Positions 28,920 to 38,747 of a stretch of 62,904 nt of DNA are shown piece by piece. A model generated the notes under the pieces. The model searched no databases. It worked only from the letters and a program-made list of their open reading frames with translations, and was not told the origin of the DNA. The position numbers and the translations under genes were made by a program. Every line of letters starts with the position of its first letter. Position 1 is the first letter of the stretch. Source of the DNA: Undibacterium sp. (lineage in GTDB: Bacteria; Pseudomonadota; Gammaproteobacteria; Burkholderiales; Burkholderiaceae_D); contig NZ_JAUSFI010000053.1 in NCBI RefSeq assembly GCF_030651495.1, positions 1-62,904 of the forward strand. Direction: 5' to 3'.

Positions 28920-29363
28920 TCACTCTGCCTTATTGCGCATCCAGTCGGCAGTCTGATAAAACGAGCTCATCAAATGCTGCTGCAAGCCGTCTGCAATCGC
29001 TACATCCTGCATCGCCCATGCCATACAGCGCAGCCATTGGTCGCGCTCGCTGATACCGATGGCGTAAGGCAAATGCCGTGCGCGTAGCCGTGGGTGGCCG
29101 AATTGCTGTATGTACAGATCAGGACCGCCCATCCAGCCGGACAAGAACCAAAACAGCTTGTCACGCGAACTGTCTATCGGTGTCGGGTGCATGCTGCGGA
29201 TGCCGGCAAACTCCGGCTCCAGCTCCATCAGGTCATAGAACCGGTCTACCATCTCGCGCAGTTTATCTGCGCCGCCTATCAGTTGGTAGAGATTCGATTT
29301 TTCTTCTTCGGGCAGCGGTGTTGTTATTGCATTTTTGATTTGGGTTTTTATTTCAGTATTCAT
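28920..29363 (-). CDS. Group II truncated haemoglobin
   Basis: A 147-residue small globin. LYQLIGGADKLREMVDRFYDLM is the B/E-helix pattern with the B10-type Tyr, FGHPRLRARHLPYAIG carries the proximal His region, and RDQWLRCMAWAM has the Trp typical of group II. Members bind oxygen or NO and often act in stress defence. It lies between the FtsX-type permease gene and rmuC on the same strand. Confidence 0.88.
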   Translation of the reverse strand: MNTEIKTQIKNAITTPLPEEEKSNLYQLIGGADKLREMVDRFYDLMELEPEFAGIRSMHPTPIDSSRDKLFWFLSGWMGGPDLYIQQFGHPRLRARHLPYAIGISERDQWLRCMAWAMQDVAIADGLQQHLMSSFYQTADWMRNKAE

Positions 29364-29428
29364 AACGATTTACTTCTTCTACATTCAAAAAATGATGTCA
29401 GGCGCCATCATAGACCACCATAGGCCAT

Positions 29429-31939
29429 CTACAAGGCTTCGCGCAGACTTAACAGCGGTGGCTGATTTAAGACATTGCGCAAACCCATCCAGCCGCCAAT
29501 CACGGCGCAGCCGGCACCGACCACCAAACCGGCCAGCCATACCAGCGGTGAAAAGCTCCAGTCAAAATTAAAGCTAAAACGCGCCAAGGCCCAGCCGATG
29601 GCCGACGCGCCGCTGGCGGCAAGCAATCCGGCCAGGCCACCGACCAATAAAAACTCTATCCATTGGGCTTGCGATAATTGCTTGCGGGTGGCGCCTAATG
29701 CACGCAATAAAGCGGCTTCGCGCATGCGTATGTCTTGCGAGCCAGCGAGCGCCGCGTACAGCACCAACACGCCGGAGGCCAGCGTGAACAAGAACAGGAA
29801 TTCGACCGCAGTGATGACTTGATCAAGCACGCTTTGCACTTGCTTAATCATGGCACCGACATCGACCACGGTCAGATTGGGGTAATCGAGCGTCAATTGA
29901 TTCACAAACTTTTTGTCCGTCTCCGGCAGCCGAAAAGCGGTGATCCAGGTTTGCGGCAGATCGGCCATGGCTTTGGGGTTAATCACGACAAAGAAATTCA
30001 CCCGCATCGACCCCCAATCGAGCTTGCGCAAGCTGGTGACAGCGGCGGTAACTTGCTGGCCTGCCACATCAAAAGTGAGTTTATCGCCCAATTTAAGATT
30101 GAGGGTTTTGGCGATGCCTTCCTCTACCGAAGCTTCTGGCTGCGTGGCACTGGCATCGTTGTACCAATGGCCAGCGGTGATTTTATTCAGTGTGGGCAGA
30201 TCTTTCATGGTGGAGAGGTTAAATTCTCGGTCCACCAGTCGTTTTGCCCTGTCGTCGACAAAGGTGTCGGCTTGGAGAACGATGTCGTTCACTTGTATCA
30301 GCCTGCCGCGTATCATCGGGTACAAGGCTGGCTGAGTGCCCCGGCCGGCTTGCGCCAGACGGGTGGCGATTTCTGCTTTTTGATCGGGCTGGATATTGAT
30401 GACAAACTGATTCGGCGCATCAGCCGGGGTCGATTTTTTCCAGGCGGTGATGAGATCGCCGCGCACGACCGTCAGCAACAACAAGGCCATCAAACCGAGT
30501 GCCAGAGACACGACCTGGATGACGGTCGCACCGGGGCGGCGTTGTAAAGCGGTAATCGCAAAACGCCAAGCGGAATGATTAAACGCTCCGCGCAAACGTT
30601 TTAGCGACGCCACACTGAGCCAGGCAATCAAGGCGAAACCGAATAAGCCAAGCAAAAAGCCAGCGGCAGTCAGTAAACCGAGTTTAATATCGCCCACCTG
30701 CCATAACAGCAAGCCGAGAAACATGCCCAAACCCAGCACATAGGTCGCCAGTGTTAATGGCTGCGGCGCATCTTGCTCGCGGCGTATCACGCGGTTATGC
30801 GGCACATTGCGCAGTTGCAGTATCGGCGGCAGGGCAAAACCAATCAGCAACAGCAAACCGGTGGCAATACCCTGCACTGCAGGCAGCCAACTGGCGGAGG
30901 GTAAATCTTTACTGACCAATGACCCCAGCCACTCCAGCAAGACATAATGTCCGGCAAAGCCGGCTAACACGCCAGCCACGCTGCCGAGAATGCCGACCAT
31001 TAAAAACTCATACAAATACATTGAGGTCACTTGATTTTGCGTCAACCCGAGGCAGCGCAGCATGGCGCAGGCATCGACGTGCCGCAGCATAAAGCGGCGC
31101 GCGGCCATCGCCACGGCCACGGCCGCCAGCATCGCAGAGAGCAAACTGACCAGTGATAAAAATTGTTCGGCTCTATCTAGCGTGGCGCGCATCTCTGGTC
31201 GGCCCGATTCCAGCGATTCTAATTGCACCCCTTTGAGTTTTTTGCGCTCAATCGCGGTTTGTAAATAAGTCTGAAAAGCGCTGATGGTTTTGGGGTTGCC
31301 TGCCAATAGCAGGCGATAGGTAACGCGTGAGCCGTTCTGGATCAGACTGGTGGCAGCCAGATCGCTGATATTGAGCATCGCGCGCGGAGCGAAGTTCATG
31401 AACGCGGCACCGCGATCAGGTTCGGCAGCGATCATTTGCGTGACCGTCAGTTGCTGCTCGCCCAGGCTAAGTTTGTCACCGAGGTGCAGGTTCAGGCTGA
31501 TCATCAGGGCGGGATCAACCCAGACCGTGCCGGCCGCAGGGATATCCTTGGTGATGACTTCCGCTTCACCCTGACTTAATTTGAGATTGCCGCGCAAGGG
31601 GTAAGCCGTGCTGACGGCTTTCAGCGAAACCAGGCGCGAGATGGCGTTGTCGCCTACACCGGCCAGCGCCATGCTTGGGAACACCACCGTCTCGGCCATC
31701 AGAAGGCCGCGCTTTTGCGCCTCTGCGCGCCAATCCGGGTTAATCGGCTGATCGGCACTGACCAGCAAATCGGCACCGAGTAATTGATGGGCATCTCGGT
31801 TCAATCCATTGCGCATGCGATCGACAAAAAAACCGACCGAAGACAAGGATGCTACCGCGATCATCAAGGCAACCAGCAAAAAACGCAACTCACCAGCGCG
31901 CCAATCGCGCAGGCTCATCTTGAGTGACAGTGTCAGCAT
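29429..31939 (-). CDS. ABC transporter permease, FtsX/MacB type (YbbP-like), without a neighbouring ATPase
   Basis: An 836-residue membrane protein. A first membrane helix and a large periplasmic domain (about 40-250) are followed by an FtsX domain with four helices (about 255-380). A long second part ends in a second FtsX domain (about 700-830) with REAALLRALGATRKQL. This is the layout of YbbP. Such permeases normally pair with a LolD/YbbA-type ATPase, but neither adjacent gene is one. The family may extract lipids or lipoproteins or move peptides. Confidence 0.85.
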   Translation of the reverse strand: MLTLSLKMSLRDWRAGELRFLLVALMIAVASLSSVGFFVDRMRNGLNRDAHQLLGADLLVSADQPINPDWRAEAQKRGLLMAETVVFPSMALAGVGDNAISRLVSLKAVSTAYPLRGNLKLSQGEAEVITKDIPAAGTVWVDPALMISLNLHLGDKLSLGEQQLTVTQMIAAEPDRGAAFMNFAPRAMLNISDLAATSLIQNGSRVTYRLLLAGNPKTISAFQTYLQTAIERKKLKGVQLESLESGRPEMRATLDRAEQFLSLVSLLSAMLAAVAVAMAARRFMLRHVDACAMLRCLGLTQNQVTSMYLYEFLMVGILGSVAGVLAGFAGHYVLLEWLGSLVSKDLPSASWLPAVQGIATGLLLLIGFALPPILQLRNVPHNRVIRREQDAPQPLTLATYVLGLGMFLGLLLWQVGDIKLGLLTAAGFLLGLFGFALIAWLSVASLKRLRGAFNHSAWRFAITALQRRPGATVIQVVSLALGLMALLLLTVVRGDLITAWKKSTPADAPNQFVINIQPDQKAEIATRLAQAGRGTQPALYPMIRGRLIQVNDIVLQADTFVDDRAKRLVDREFNLSTMKDLPTLNKITAGHWYNDASATQPEASVEEGIAKTLNLKLGDKLTFDVAGQQVTAAVTSLRKLDWGSMRVNFFVVINPKAMADLPQTWITAFRLPETDKKFVNQLTLDYPNLTVVDVGAMIKQVQSVLDQVITAVEFLFLFTLASGVLVLYAALAGSQDIRMREAALLRALGATRKQLSQAQWIEFLLVGGLAGLLAASGASAIGWALARFSFNFDWSFSPLVWLAGLVVGAGCAVIGGWMGLRNVLNQPPLLSLREAL

Positions 31940-31988
31940 CTTAGCCTTTAATTATGAGCAATCAGGGGGAGTATAGGTATTCATCAGC

Positions 31989-32017
31989 CGATTGCGCAAT
32001 AAACATATGCGCAATCG
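31989..32017. repeat. Perfect 10-bp inverted repeat between metZ and the permease gene
   Basis: CGATTGCGCA and TGCGCAATCG are separated by nine bases. It could form a hairpin in the RNA leaving metZ (minus strand), but no T-run follows. It may instead be an operator for the permease gene. Confidence 0.5.
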
Positions 32018-32069
32018 AATCATCAATGCATATACCCCACCCCAGTATATCGAATCAGAATGTTAAACG

Positions 32070-33311
32070 TCAGGCGACCAGCGCGGCGCTGAAATCGTCC
32101 AGCAAATCCTGCGTATCTTCTATCCCTACCGAGACGCGGATCAGCGAATCGGCGATCCCCATGCCAGCGCGACGCTCTGCGCCCATCTCAAAGAAAATGG
32201 TGTGTGCGACCGGAATCACCAGGGTGCGGGTATCGCCCAGATGCGTAGCGTTGATCGCCAGATTGAGTCGGTTCAGATAATCAAAACAGTCGATGTCTTC
32301 TCTTAATTCAAAACTGAACAGGGCGCCATAAGCACGGAATAAATCGCTGGCCAACGCGTGCTGCGGATGCGATGGCAGACCCGGGTAATGCACCACCGCG
32401 ACGCGCGGATCAGCCTCCAGCATCTGCGCCAGCGCCAGCGCATTCGCGCATTCGCGCTCCAGGCGCAAGGCAATGGTCTCGGCCCCGACAGCGATTTGAT
32501 GCGCGGCATCAGGTGACAAGCTTGCGCCAAAATCGCGCAAAGCCTTGGCACGGAGTTGCGCCATACCTTGTTGCGGGGCAGCCTGTTTTCTGAAATTGGG
32601 CGCGATGTTGGGAAATGCGCTCCAGTCGTACAGGCCAGTATCGGTAATGGCACCACCCAGCACATTGCCATGACCGGCAATCGACTTGGTCAGCGAATTC
32701 ACCACCAGGCCGGCCCCGACCGATTTTGGCTGAAACAGATACGGCGACGTCATGGTGTTATCGACCACGTACAAGATGCCACGTTCGCGACACAAGGTCC
32801 CGAGCCGCTTTAAATCGGCAATCTGGGTGCGCGGATTGGCAATCGTCTCGACAAACACCATGCGCGTGGCAGGTGTGATGGCCGCAGCGACATGCGCGAC
32901 ATCGGTGGCATCAACAAACGCGACATCAACGCCCTGCGCCGCGACGGTCTGCCACAGGCTGCTGGTATTGCCGAATAAAAAAGACGACGACACCACATGA
33001 TCGCCCTGACGCAGCAAACCTTGAAACAGGGCGCCGATGGCAGCCATGCCGGTGGCGAAGCAGATACTCGACGCGCCGCCTTCCATCTTGGTGATCTTGT
33101 CTTCCAAGGCCGAAACGGTGGGGTTGCCCTGACGGCCATAGCGGTAGCCGGATTGCTTGCCCTGAAACACCGCCGCCAGATCGCGCGCATCCTGATAGCC
33201 AAAAGTGACGGAAGTGTGGATAGGTTTATGCGGCGAACCGTGCTCGATCTCTTTTTGACGGTCGCTGTGAAGGATGGTGGTGGTAAAGCCGTAGGATGCG
33301 TGGTCGCTCAT
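32070..33311 (-). CDS. metZ: O-succinylhomoserine sulfhydrylase / cystathionine gamma-synthase family
   Basis: About 413 residues of a Cys/Met-metabolism PLP enzyme. YRYGRQGNPTVSALE, the FATGMAAIGALFQ helix, VVDNTMTSPYLFQP and NSLTKSIAGHG with the PLP Lys are family signatures. The best fit is the sulfhydrylase that makes homocysteine from an acylated homoserine and sulfide. Other family members look alike, so the exact reaction is likely and not certain. It fits with metE later in the window. ATG 33311 gives the usual N-terminus; an ATG 13 codons upstream is also in frame. Confidence 0.8.
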   Translation of the reverse strand: MSDHASYGFTTTILHSDRQKEIEHGSPHKPIHTSVTFGYQDARDLAAVFQGKQSGYRYGRQGNPTVSALEDKITKMEGGASSICFATGMAAIGALFQGLLRQGDHVVSSSFLFGNTSSLWQTVAAQGVDVAFVDATDVAHVAAAITPATRMVFVETIANPRTQIADLKRLGTLCRERGILYVVDNTMTSPYLFQPKSVGAGLVVNSLTKSIAGHGNVLGGAITDTGLYDWSAFPNIAPNFRKQAAPQQGMAQLRAKALRDFGASLSPDAAHQIAVGAETIALRLERECANALALAQMLEADPRVAVVHYPGLPSHPQHALASDLFRAYGALFSFELREDIDCFDYLNRLNLAINATHLGDTRTLVIPVAHTIFFEMGAERRAGMGIADSLIRVSVGIEDTQDLLDDFSAALVA

Positions 33312-33473
33312 GATGGTGAAGAGGTGTGTTAGATGAATCGGTGGAAGCATAGAAGTTTAACCCAGAAACGTCTTTCCCCTCTATGCCTCACAATCAGAGT
33401 CATAATCAGAGTGACAATCAGCATCCCACTTCGCGCCACCTGCTTTCACGCATTTCTCGCGCAGGCGAAGTAG

Positions 33474-34355
33474 TTATGCCGTCAAAAACTCTTCCACCAA
33501 TGCCGCCAGAATCTCGGGCTGATCATGGTGCAGCATGTGACCGGCATCCATGATCATCTCGGTACGGACTTGCGGGATAAAGGCAATCCGCCGGTCAATT
33601 TCTATCCGCGCCTCTTCTTTTGGCCCCATCCAGCGCCAGACATCGGTGTCATTCGCCTCGACCCACAGCACGGGTGCGGTGATTTTTTGCCAGCAAGCCA
33701 TGACTTCCTCTACGTGATACAGCAAGGGGCTGGTGAGCTTGTGCGCCGGATCGCCCAGAATTTCCCACTGCCCCTGGACATTTTGCTTGGACCAATGTTG
33801 CGCTAAAAACGTCGCGCGCTGATCCGATAAGCGCGGATTGGTCTTTTGCAAGCGCTGCGCCACCTCAGCCTGGCTGGCGTAAGTGCGCATGACCGGGGTT
33901 TCACGCAATTCGTCCAGCCATTTGCGATAGCGCCCCGGCGCCTGCTTAGGATGCGTCACCGGCATGCCGAAGCCCTCCAGATTGATCAGTTTTTTGATGC
34001 GCTCCGGGCGTACCCCTGCATAGATACTCACCGCATTGCCGCCCATGCTATGGCCGAGTAAATTCACCGGCTCGTTCGGCGAATAGTGTTCAAGCAAGGC
34101 ATCCAGATCGCCCAAATAATCCGGAAACCAGTAGCTATCGGTATGGGGTGACTCTGTCAGACCAAAACCACGCCAGTCAGCCGCAATCACATGCCATTCT
34201 TTTTTCAGGCAATCGACCATAAATTGGAACGAAGCGGAGACGTCCATCCAGCCATGCATCATCACTATTTTAGGTGCTGTCTCATCACCCCAATGGCGCA
34301 CATGGTATTGAAGACCACGGATGGAAATAAATTCTGAGCGGGAGTTTTTCATCAT
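33474..34355 (-). CDS. Alpha/beta hydrolase
   Basis: About 293 residues of the alpha/beta-hydrolase fold. MMHGWMD is the oxyanion-hole loop, LLGHSMGGNAVS holds the nucleophile Ser, VEANDTDVWRW includes the likely acid, and DAGHMLHHDQP the catalytic His. The family splits esters, epoxides or acyl groups, so the substrate is open. ATG 34355 is favoured over an upstream TTG (34385). It is divergent from the acyl-CoA synthetase gene. Confidence 0.85.
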   Translation of the reverse strand: MMKNSRSEFISIRGLQYHVRHWGDETAPKIVMMHGWMDVSASFQFMVDCLKKEWHVIAADWRGFGLTESPHTDSYWFPDYLGDLDALLEHYSPNEPVNLLGHSMGGNAVSIYAGVRPERIKKLINLEGFGMPVTHPKQAPGRYRKWLDELRETPVMRTYASQAEVAQRLQKTNPRLSDQRATFLAQHWSKQNVQGQWEILGDPAHKLTSPLLYHVEEVMACWQKITAPVLWVEANDTDVWRWMGPKEEARIEIDRRIAFIPQVRTEMIMDAGHMLHHDQPEILAALVEEFLTA

Positions 34356-34488
34356 CAGATTAAAATTATTCGTCGAAAAATGCAACAGATTGAGCCATAA
34401 CCGTGCGCTTTTTAGATTAGCATTTGGTTAAAGATAAAGTAGATTGCAAATAATAGCACGATCGTTCGATAAGCATACTGGAGGCAAC

Positions 34489-36216
34489 ATGAGAGACAAA
34501 ATGAAGAAAAATATAAGTGCGCAGATAGCCAGCACAAAGAACCAATCCACACCAGCCAAACTGAACGATCATTATCAGCAGCTCTACCAAGACTTCCACT
34601 GGGTGGTGCCGCAAGAATTCAATATCGCTCAAGCCTGCAGCCAGCGTTGGGCCAATGACGCCAGCAGTGCCGACAACATCGCTATACATTACGAAGAAAG
34701 TAACGGCCATACCGAAACACTGAGCTATGGCCAATTACAGTGCCAGGCAAATCAGTTGTCGCAACTGCTGCAAGCCAAGGGAGTTAAGCGCGGCGATGTC
34801 GTTGCCTGCATCTTGCCGCAACGGCCAGAAACTGCCATTACGCTCATGGCCTGCCTGCAGATGGGGGCCATTGCGATGCCGCTGTCTTTTTTGTTTGGCC
34901 CCGAAGCGCTGGAATATCGCTTGCAGCACAGCGATGCCGTGGCATTGGTCGTCGATCAAAGCGGCATCGAAGCGTACGAGCAAATTCGCGCGCAATGCCC
35001 CGCCTTGCACACACTGATCACGCTCAATTGCAAGACAGAAGGAGCGCTCATCTGGCACGAGGCGATTCCTGCTATGCCTGAACAATTTACCCCCGTCACC
35101 ACCCTTGCCAGCGACCCCGCCATCCTGATTTACACCAGCGGTACCACCGGCGCACCGAAAGGCGCACTCTTGCCGCATTCTGCCATCATCGGCAATCTGA
35201 CCGGTTTTGTCGCTTCGCAAAACTGGTTCCCGCAAGACGCTGACGTATTTTGGTCACCGGCGGACTGGGCCTGGACCGGCGGACTGATGGATGCCTTGTT
35301 ACCGACCCTGTATTTTGGCAAGGCCATCGTCGGCTATCAGGGCCGTTTTTCGGCCGAGACGGCCTATTATTTAATGGAAAAGTATCACGTCACGAATACT
35401 TTCTTGTTCCCGACTGCACTAAAAATGATGATGAAGGCATGCCCTGCGCCGCTGCAGCAGTACCGCTTGCAGTTACGCGCCATCATGTGCGCCGGCGAAG
35501 CGGTTGGCGATGCGGTATTTGGCTGGTGCGAAGCGGCGCTCGGCATTACGCCGAATGAAATGTTTGGCCAGACCGAGATCAATTACATCATGGGCAATAG
35601 CACGCAACAATGGCCTGCCAAGCCTGGCAGCATGGGCCGGCCCTACCCCGGTCACCGCGTGACATTGATTGATGATGCGGGTAACGAAGTCGCCGATGAC
35701 GAAACCGGCGAAGTCGCCGTGCATCGTTGCGATATTCATGGCCATCCCGATCCGGTATTTTTTCTCGGTTACTGGAAAAACGCCGAAGCGACGCGCCATA
35801 AATTTAGCGGCGACTGGTGCCGCACCGGCGACCTGGCCTCGCGCGACAGCGATGGTTACTTCTGGTATCAGGGGCGCGCGGATGACATGTTTAAGGCGGC
35901 GGGATACCGGATTGGCCCATCTGAAATTGAAAACTGCCTGGTCAAACACCCGGCAGTCAGCAATGCCGTGGTCGTGCCGAAGCCAGACCGGGAACGCGGC
36001 AATATCGTCAAGGCCTATGTGGTGTTAAGCAGCGGCTATCAAGCCAGTGACAAACTTATCGCCGAATTACAAGCCCATGTACGCGGCAAACTGGCACCCT
36101 ATGAATACCCAAGAGAAATTGAATTTATCGCAGCCTTACCGATGACCACCACTGGCAAAGTACAAAGGCGCGTGTTGCGGCTACAGGAAGAGGATCGGGC
36201 CAAGGCAATCGGTTGA
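34489..36216 (+). CDS. Acyl-CoA synthetase (AMP-forming, medium-chain type)
   Basis: About 575 residues of the ANL superfamily. AILIYTSGTTGAPKGAL is the P-loop, MFGQTEINYIMGN the adenylate motif, WCRTGDLASRDSDGYFWYQGR the A8 hinge region, and TGKVQRRVL the catalytic Lys at the C-terminus. It joins a carboxylic acid to CoA. Length and motifs suit the AcsM/propionyl-acetyl-like group. The start is set by GGAGG six bases before ATG 34489. It may serve fatty-acid use together with the alkane hydroxylase at 40 kb, but they are not linked. Confidence 0.85.
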   Translation: MRDKMKKNISAQIASTKNQSTPAKLNDHYQQLYQDFHWVVPQEFNIAQACSQRWANDASSADNIAIHYEESNGHTETLSYGQLQCQANQLSQLLQAKGVKRGDVVACILPQRPETAITLMACLQMGAIAMPLSFLFGPEALEYRLQHSDAVALVVDQSGIEAYEQIRAQCPALHTLITLNCKTEGALIWHEAIPAMPEQFTPVTTLASDPAILIYTSGTTGAPKGALLPHSAIIGNLTGFVASQNWFPQDADVFWSPADWAWTGGLMDALLPTLYFGKAIVGYQGRFSAETAYYLMEKYHVTNTFLFPTALKMMMKACPAPLQQYRLQLRAIMCAGEAVGDAVFGWCEAALGITPNEMFGQTEINYIMGNSTQQWPAKPGSMGRPYPGHRVTLIDDAGNEVADDETGEVAVHRCDIHGHPDPVFFLGYWKNAEATRHKFSGDWCRTGDLASRDSDGYFWYQGRADDMFKAAGYRIGPSEIENCLVKHPAVSNAVVVPKPDRERGNIVKAYVVLSSGYQASDKLIAELQAHVRGKLAPYEYPREIEFIAALPMTTTGKVQRRVLRLQEEDRAKAIG

Positions 36217-36271
36217 GTTGTGTTGAGTTCAGTTGAGTTCGGTTGATTTCAACGGAGTGCTGTTGCCATCG

Positions 36272-37291
36272 TTATTTCTCCATCACGGTATCGAAACGGA
36301 CATAATCACCGGCGCGGATTTGGTCCGGCTTGATCTGCGCCGATAATTCACCGACGGAAAATAGATACTGCACCTGAATAATCGCCAATTTACCGACGTT
36401 GGTTTGCGCCACACCATACATCGCAGGAAGCGATTGGTGCGACCGCAGACCCTGCGTCGGCAATTCATTACTGGCCGCTTCGACGCTGGCCAGATCGCCC
36501 GTTGCAATGGCCGAGGTTGCACCGGCATCAAGTACCACCTGGCCATTGCTTACTTTTAAAATTTTAGCCAGCAGCGGAAACGGTGCCAGATCTTGCTCGA
36601 TCAACTGCGCCGACTCTTCCAGCAGGGAGTCAAGCACCTTACCGTAGCTGGTGGCAAAAAAGACGGCGCTGCCAAACGGTTTATCCCGTCCGACGCTCGC
36701 CTGCTCTTCCGTCTGCCGGCGCACATTGTGTCGCGCTAGCAAGGCGCCGCTCAAGCCATCATAGATAGCAAACTCAATGTCGATATGGCGTTTGCGGTTT
36801 TCCCACAAACCAAAGTATTTTTTCTCAATATCCAGGCCGGCATTGCGGATTTCTCCCGCAATGACGAATTGACTATCGTATTCAGCGGCGACCTGTTTGA
36901 TTAATTTGACGCTGGGCGTCTCTTGCTGTCGTGTGTAGGACAGCAGGTCTGGAGAATTTCTGGTCAAAAATTTGCGTGAGTTCTCCAGCCTTAATAACAA
37001 TTCTCGCGGAAAATTTTGCGCAATATTGTCAATGTCTGCCACCTGCGCCAGTCGATTAACAGCAAAGGCCGTGGCAAGAATTTTTTTCCTGAAAATATGC
37101 TCAGGAGCACGGTTTTTCTCTATCTCTGTTTTGCTTTCCGGAATGTCCGCCGCACTCACGCCCACGTTTTTCACAAGCGAGGGGGTCGCCGGTATTGCCG
37201 TACCCGACTGCGCCATGCATGGCGCAGCAAATAATGGCAGTATGCAGCCGAAAGATGCCAGGCACCGCAGGAAGTAATTTGTCTTCATCAT
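36272..37291 (-). CDS. Exported FlgT-like protein
   Basis: About 339 residues with a signal peptide ending near CMA-QSG. The middle (residues about 70-230) has KKILATAFAVNRLAQVADID and FPRELLLRLENSRKF, which match the FlgT M-domain pattern. The end (QVVLDAGATSAIATGDL) resembles its C-domain. FlgT builds the flagellar H-ring in polar flagella. No other flagellar gene is near, so this could be an unlinked homologue. ATG 37291 is preferred to a TTG five codons earlier. Confidence 0.6.
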   Translation of the reverse strand: MMKTNYFLRCLASFGCILPLFAAPCMAQSGTAIPATPSLVKNVGVSAADIPESKTEIEKNRAPEHIFRKKILATAFAVNRLAQVADIDNIAQNFPRELLLRLENSRKFLTRNSPDLLSYTRQQETPSVKLIKQVAAEYDSQFVIAGEIRNAGLDIEKKYFGLWENRKRHIDIEFAIYDGLSGALLARHNVRRQTEEQASVGRDKPFGSAVFFATSYGKVLDSLLEESAQLIEQDLAPFPLLAKILKVSNGQVVLDAGATSAIATGDLASVEAASNELPTQGLRSHQSLPAMYGVAQTNVGKLAIIQVQYLFSVGELSAQIKPDQIRAGDYVRFDTVMEK

Positions 37292-37311
37292 CCACTCTTT
37301 TATCAATTATT

Positions 37312-38169
37312 TCAGCTTTGCAATGCCAATAACTCTTCATCAGTAAAACCTGCCGCACGCCGTGCTTCCAGATTAAACGGGCCACGCATTTTTGGCGCAT
37401 TAAATTGCAGGGCAAGATCGGCATAGCAGCTGATCGGCTCCAGCTTGCGTTGTGCGCAGAGATAGCCAAACCAGCGGTTGCCGATCGCCACATGACCGAT
37501 TTCATCACGCAAGATAATGTCCAGAATCTCGGCTGCCGGCAAATCGCGCGCCTGTGCCAGCTTGGCCCTGACTGCCGGCGTCGCATCGAGACCGCGCGCT
37601 TCCATCGTGCGCGGCACTAGTGCCATGCGCGCCAGGACATCGTCCTGGGTTTTTTCGGCCAATTCCCACAAGCTATTATGGGCCGGAAAATCGCCGTAGT
37701 GATAACCGAGCGTGACTAAGTGTTCCGACAGCAAAGTAAAATGATAAGCCTCTTCTTGCGCCACTTGCAGCCAATCGGTGTAATACGCTTCGGGCATGCC
37801 GCTAAAGCGCCAGACCGCATCGAGCGCCAGGTTAATGGCATTAAATTCTATGTGCGCCAGCGCATGGATCAATACCGCCCTGCCCTCAACGGTATTCATC
37901 GCCCTGCGCTTCACGCCCAATGGCGGCACCAGCTCTGGCCGTTCAGGGCGGCCCGGAATCTCTGGCGGCGCAGCCAGGCTGGCCGCGGCATCGAGCGTTA
38001 GCGCGCCTTGTAGCCAGGCATCGCGCAATTGGTGCACCCCCGCCGCTTTGACCGCAGCAAGCGGCTCGGCCAGCCAATGCAAGGCCATCCGGCGCAAATC
38101 GGCTGGATGGTTTTGCTCTTGGTTTAGCGGGTTGGAAGAAGAAAAAGAGGTCGAGGTCAGTGAATTCAT
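37312..38169 (-). CDS. DUF455 family ferritin-like protein
   Basis: A 285-residue helical protein with the DUF455 layout. The N-terminal WLAEPLAAVKAAGVHQL is followed by HALAHIEFNAINLALDA, AQEEAYHFTLL and ILRDEIGHVAIGNRWF. The Glu and His residues in these helices form a ferritin-like di-metal site. Some relatives act in tRNA hydroxylation (MiaE-like), but the function of this family is not established. It ends 20 bases upstream of the FlgT-like gene and is divergent from the carbonic anhydrase. Confidence 0.8.
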   Translation of the reverse strand: MNSLTSTSFSSSNPLNQEQNHPADLRRMALHWLAEPLAAVKAAGVHQLRDAWLQGALTLDAAASLAAPPEIPGRPERPELVPPLGVKRRAMNTVEGRAVLIHALAHIEFNAINLALDAVWRFSGMPEAYYTDWLQVAQEEAYHFTLLSEHLVTLGYHYGDFPAHNSLWELAEKTQDDVLARMALVPRTMEARGLDATPAVRAKLAQARDLPAAEILDIILRDEIGHVAIGNRWFGYLCAQRKLEPISCYADLALQFNAPKMRGPFNLEARRAAGFTDEELLALQS

Positions 38170-38219
38170 TCAGGGGGCGTTAAAATGGCGGGTTAATCCC
38201 TCTATTTTACGGAAGAATC

Positions 38220-38744
38220 ATGGCCATATACCAATTAGGTGACATTTCGCCCGAAATCGATTCCAGCGCCTACATTACCGACACCGCCAATATTATCGGC
38301 AAGGTCAAGATAGCAGCCTATGCCAGTATCTGGTTTGATGTCACGATACGCGGCGACAATGAGCTCATTAGCGTGGGCGAAAACAGTAACGTGCAAGAAG
38401 GTTGCATCTTACATACCGACCCTGGCTGCCCGCTGACCATCGGCGACAACGTCACCATTGGCCATCAGGCGATGCTGCACGGCTGCAGCGTCGGTGAGGG
38501 TTCGCTGATCGGGATACAAGCCGTGATCTTGAACGGCGCCAAAATCGGCAAAAACTGTCTGGTAGGCGCTGGTGCATTGGTTACCGAAGGTAAAGAATTC
38601 CCGGATAACTCCCTGATCATCGGCTCGCCAGCCAAAGCGGTACGCATCCTGACCGAAGAAGCGATTGTGGCGATGCACGCGAACACGCAAAACTATGTAG
38701 AACGGGCGCAAGCATACAAGACCCAATTGAAGCGGATAGGATAA
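38220..38744 (+). CDS. Gamma-class carbonic anhydrase family protein
   Basis: A 174-residue left-handed beta-helix protein of the YrdA/CaiE/gamma-CA family. WFDVTIRGDN, NVQEGCILHTDPG and TIGHQAMLHGCSVG carry the His residues that bind the metal. EGSLIGIQAVILNGAKIG is the C-terminal part. Whether it is an active anhydrase is not decided by sequence. A GGAAGA ribosome site precedes the ATG, and hslO follows after three bases, so they form an operon. Confidence 0.9.
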   Translation: MAIYQLGDISPEIDSSAYITDTANIIGKVKIAAYASIWFDVTIRGDNELISVGENSNVQEGCILHTDPGCPLTIGDNVTIGHQAMLHGCSVGEGSLIGIQAVILNGAKIGKNCLVGAGALVTEGKEFPDNSLIIGSPAKAVRILTEEAIVAMHANTQNYVERAQAYKTQLKRIG

Positions 38745-38747
38745 ATA

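Noticed and set aside
29735..30547. 270-residue open frame on the plus strand
   Set aside because: It is antisense to the FtsX-type permease, which has clear family motifs; the frame is open because of GC-rich codon use.
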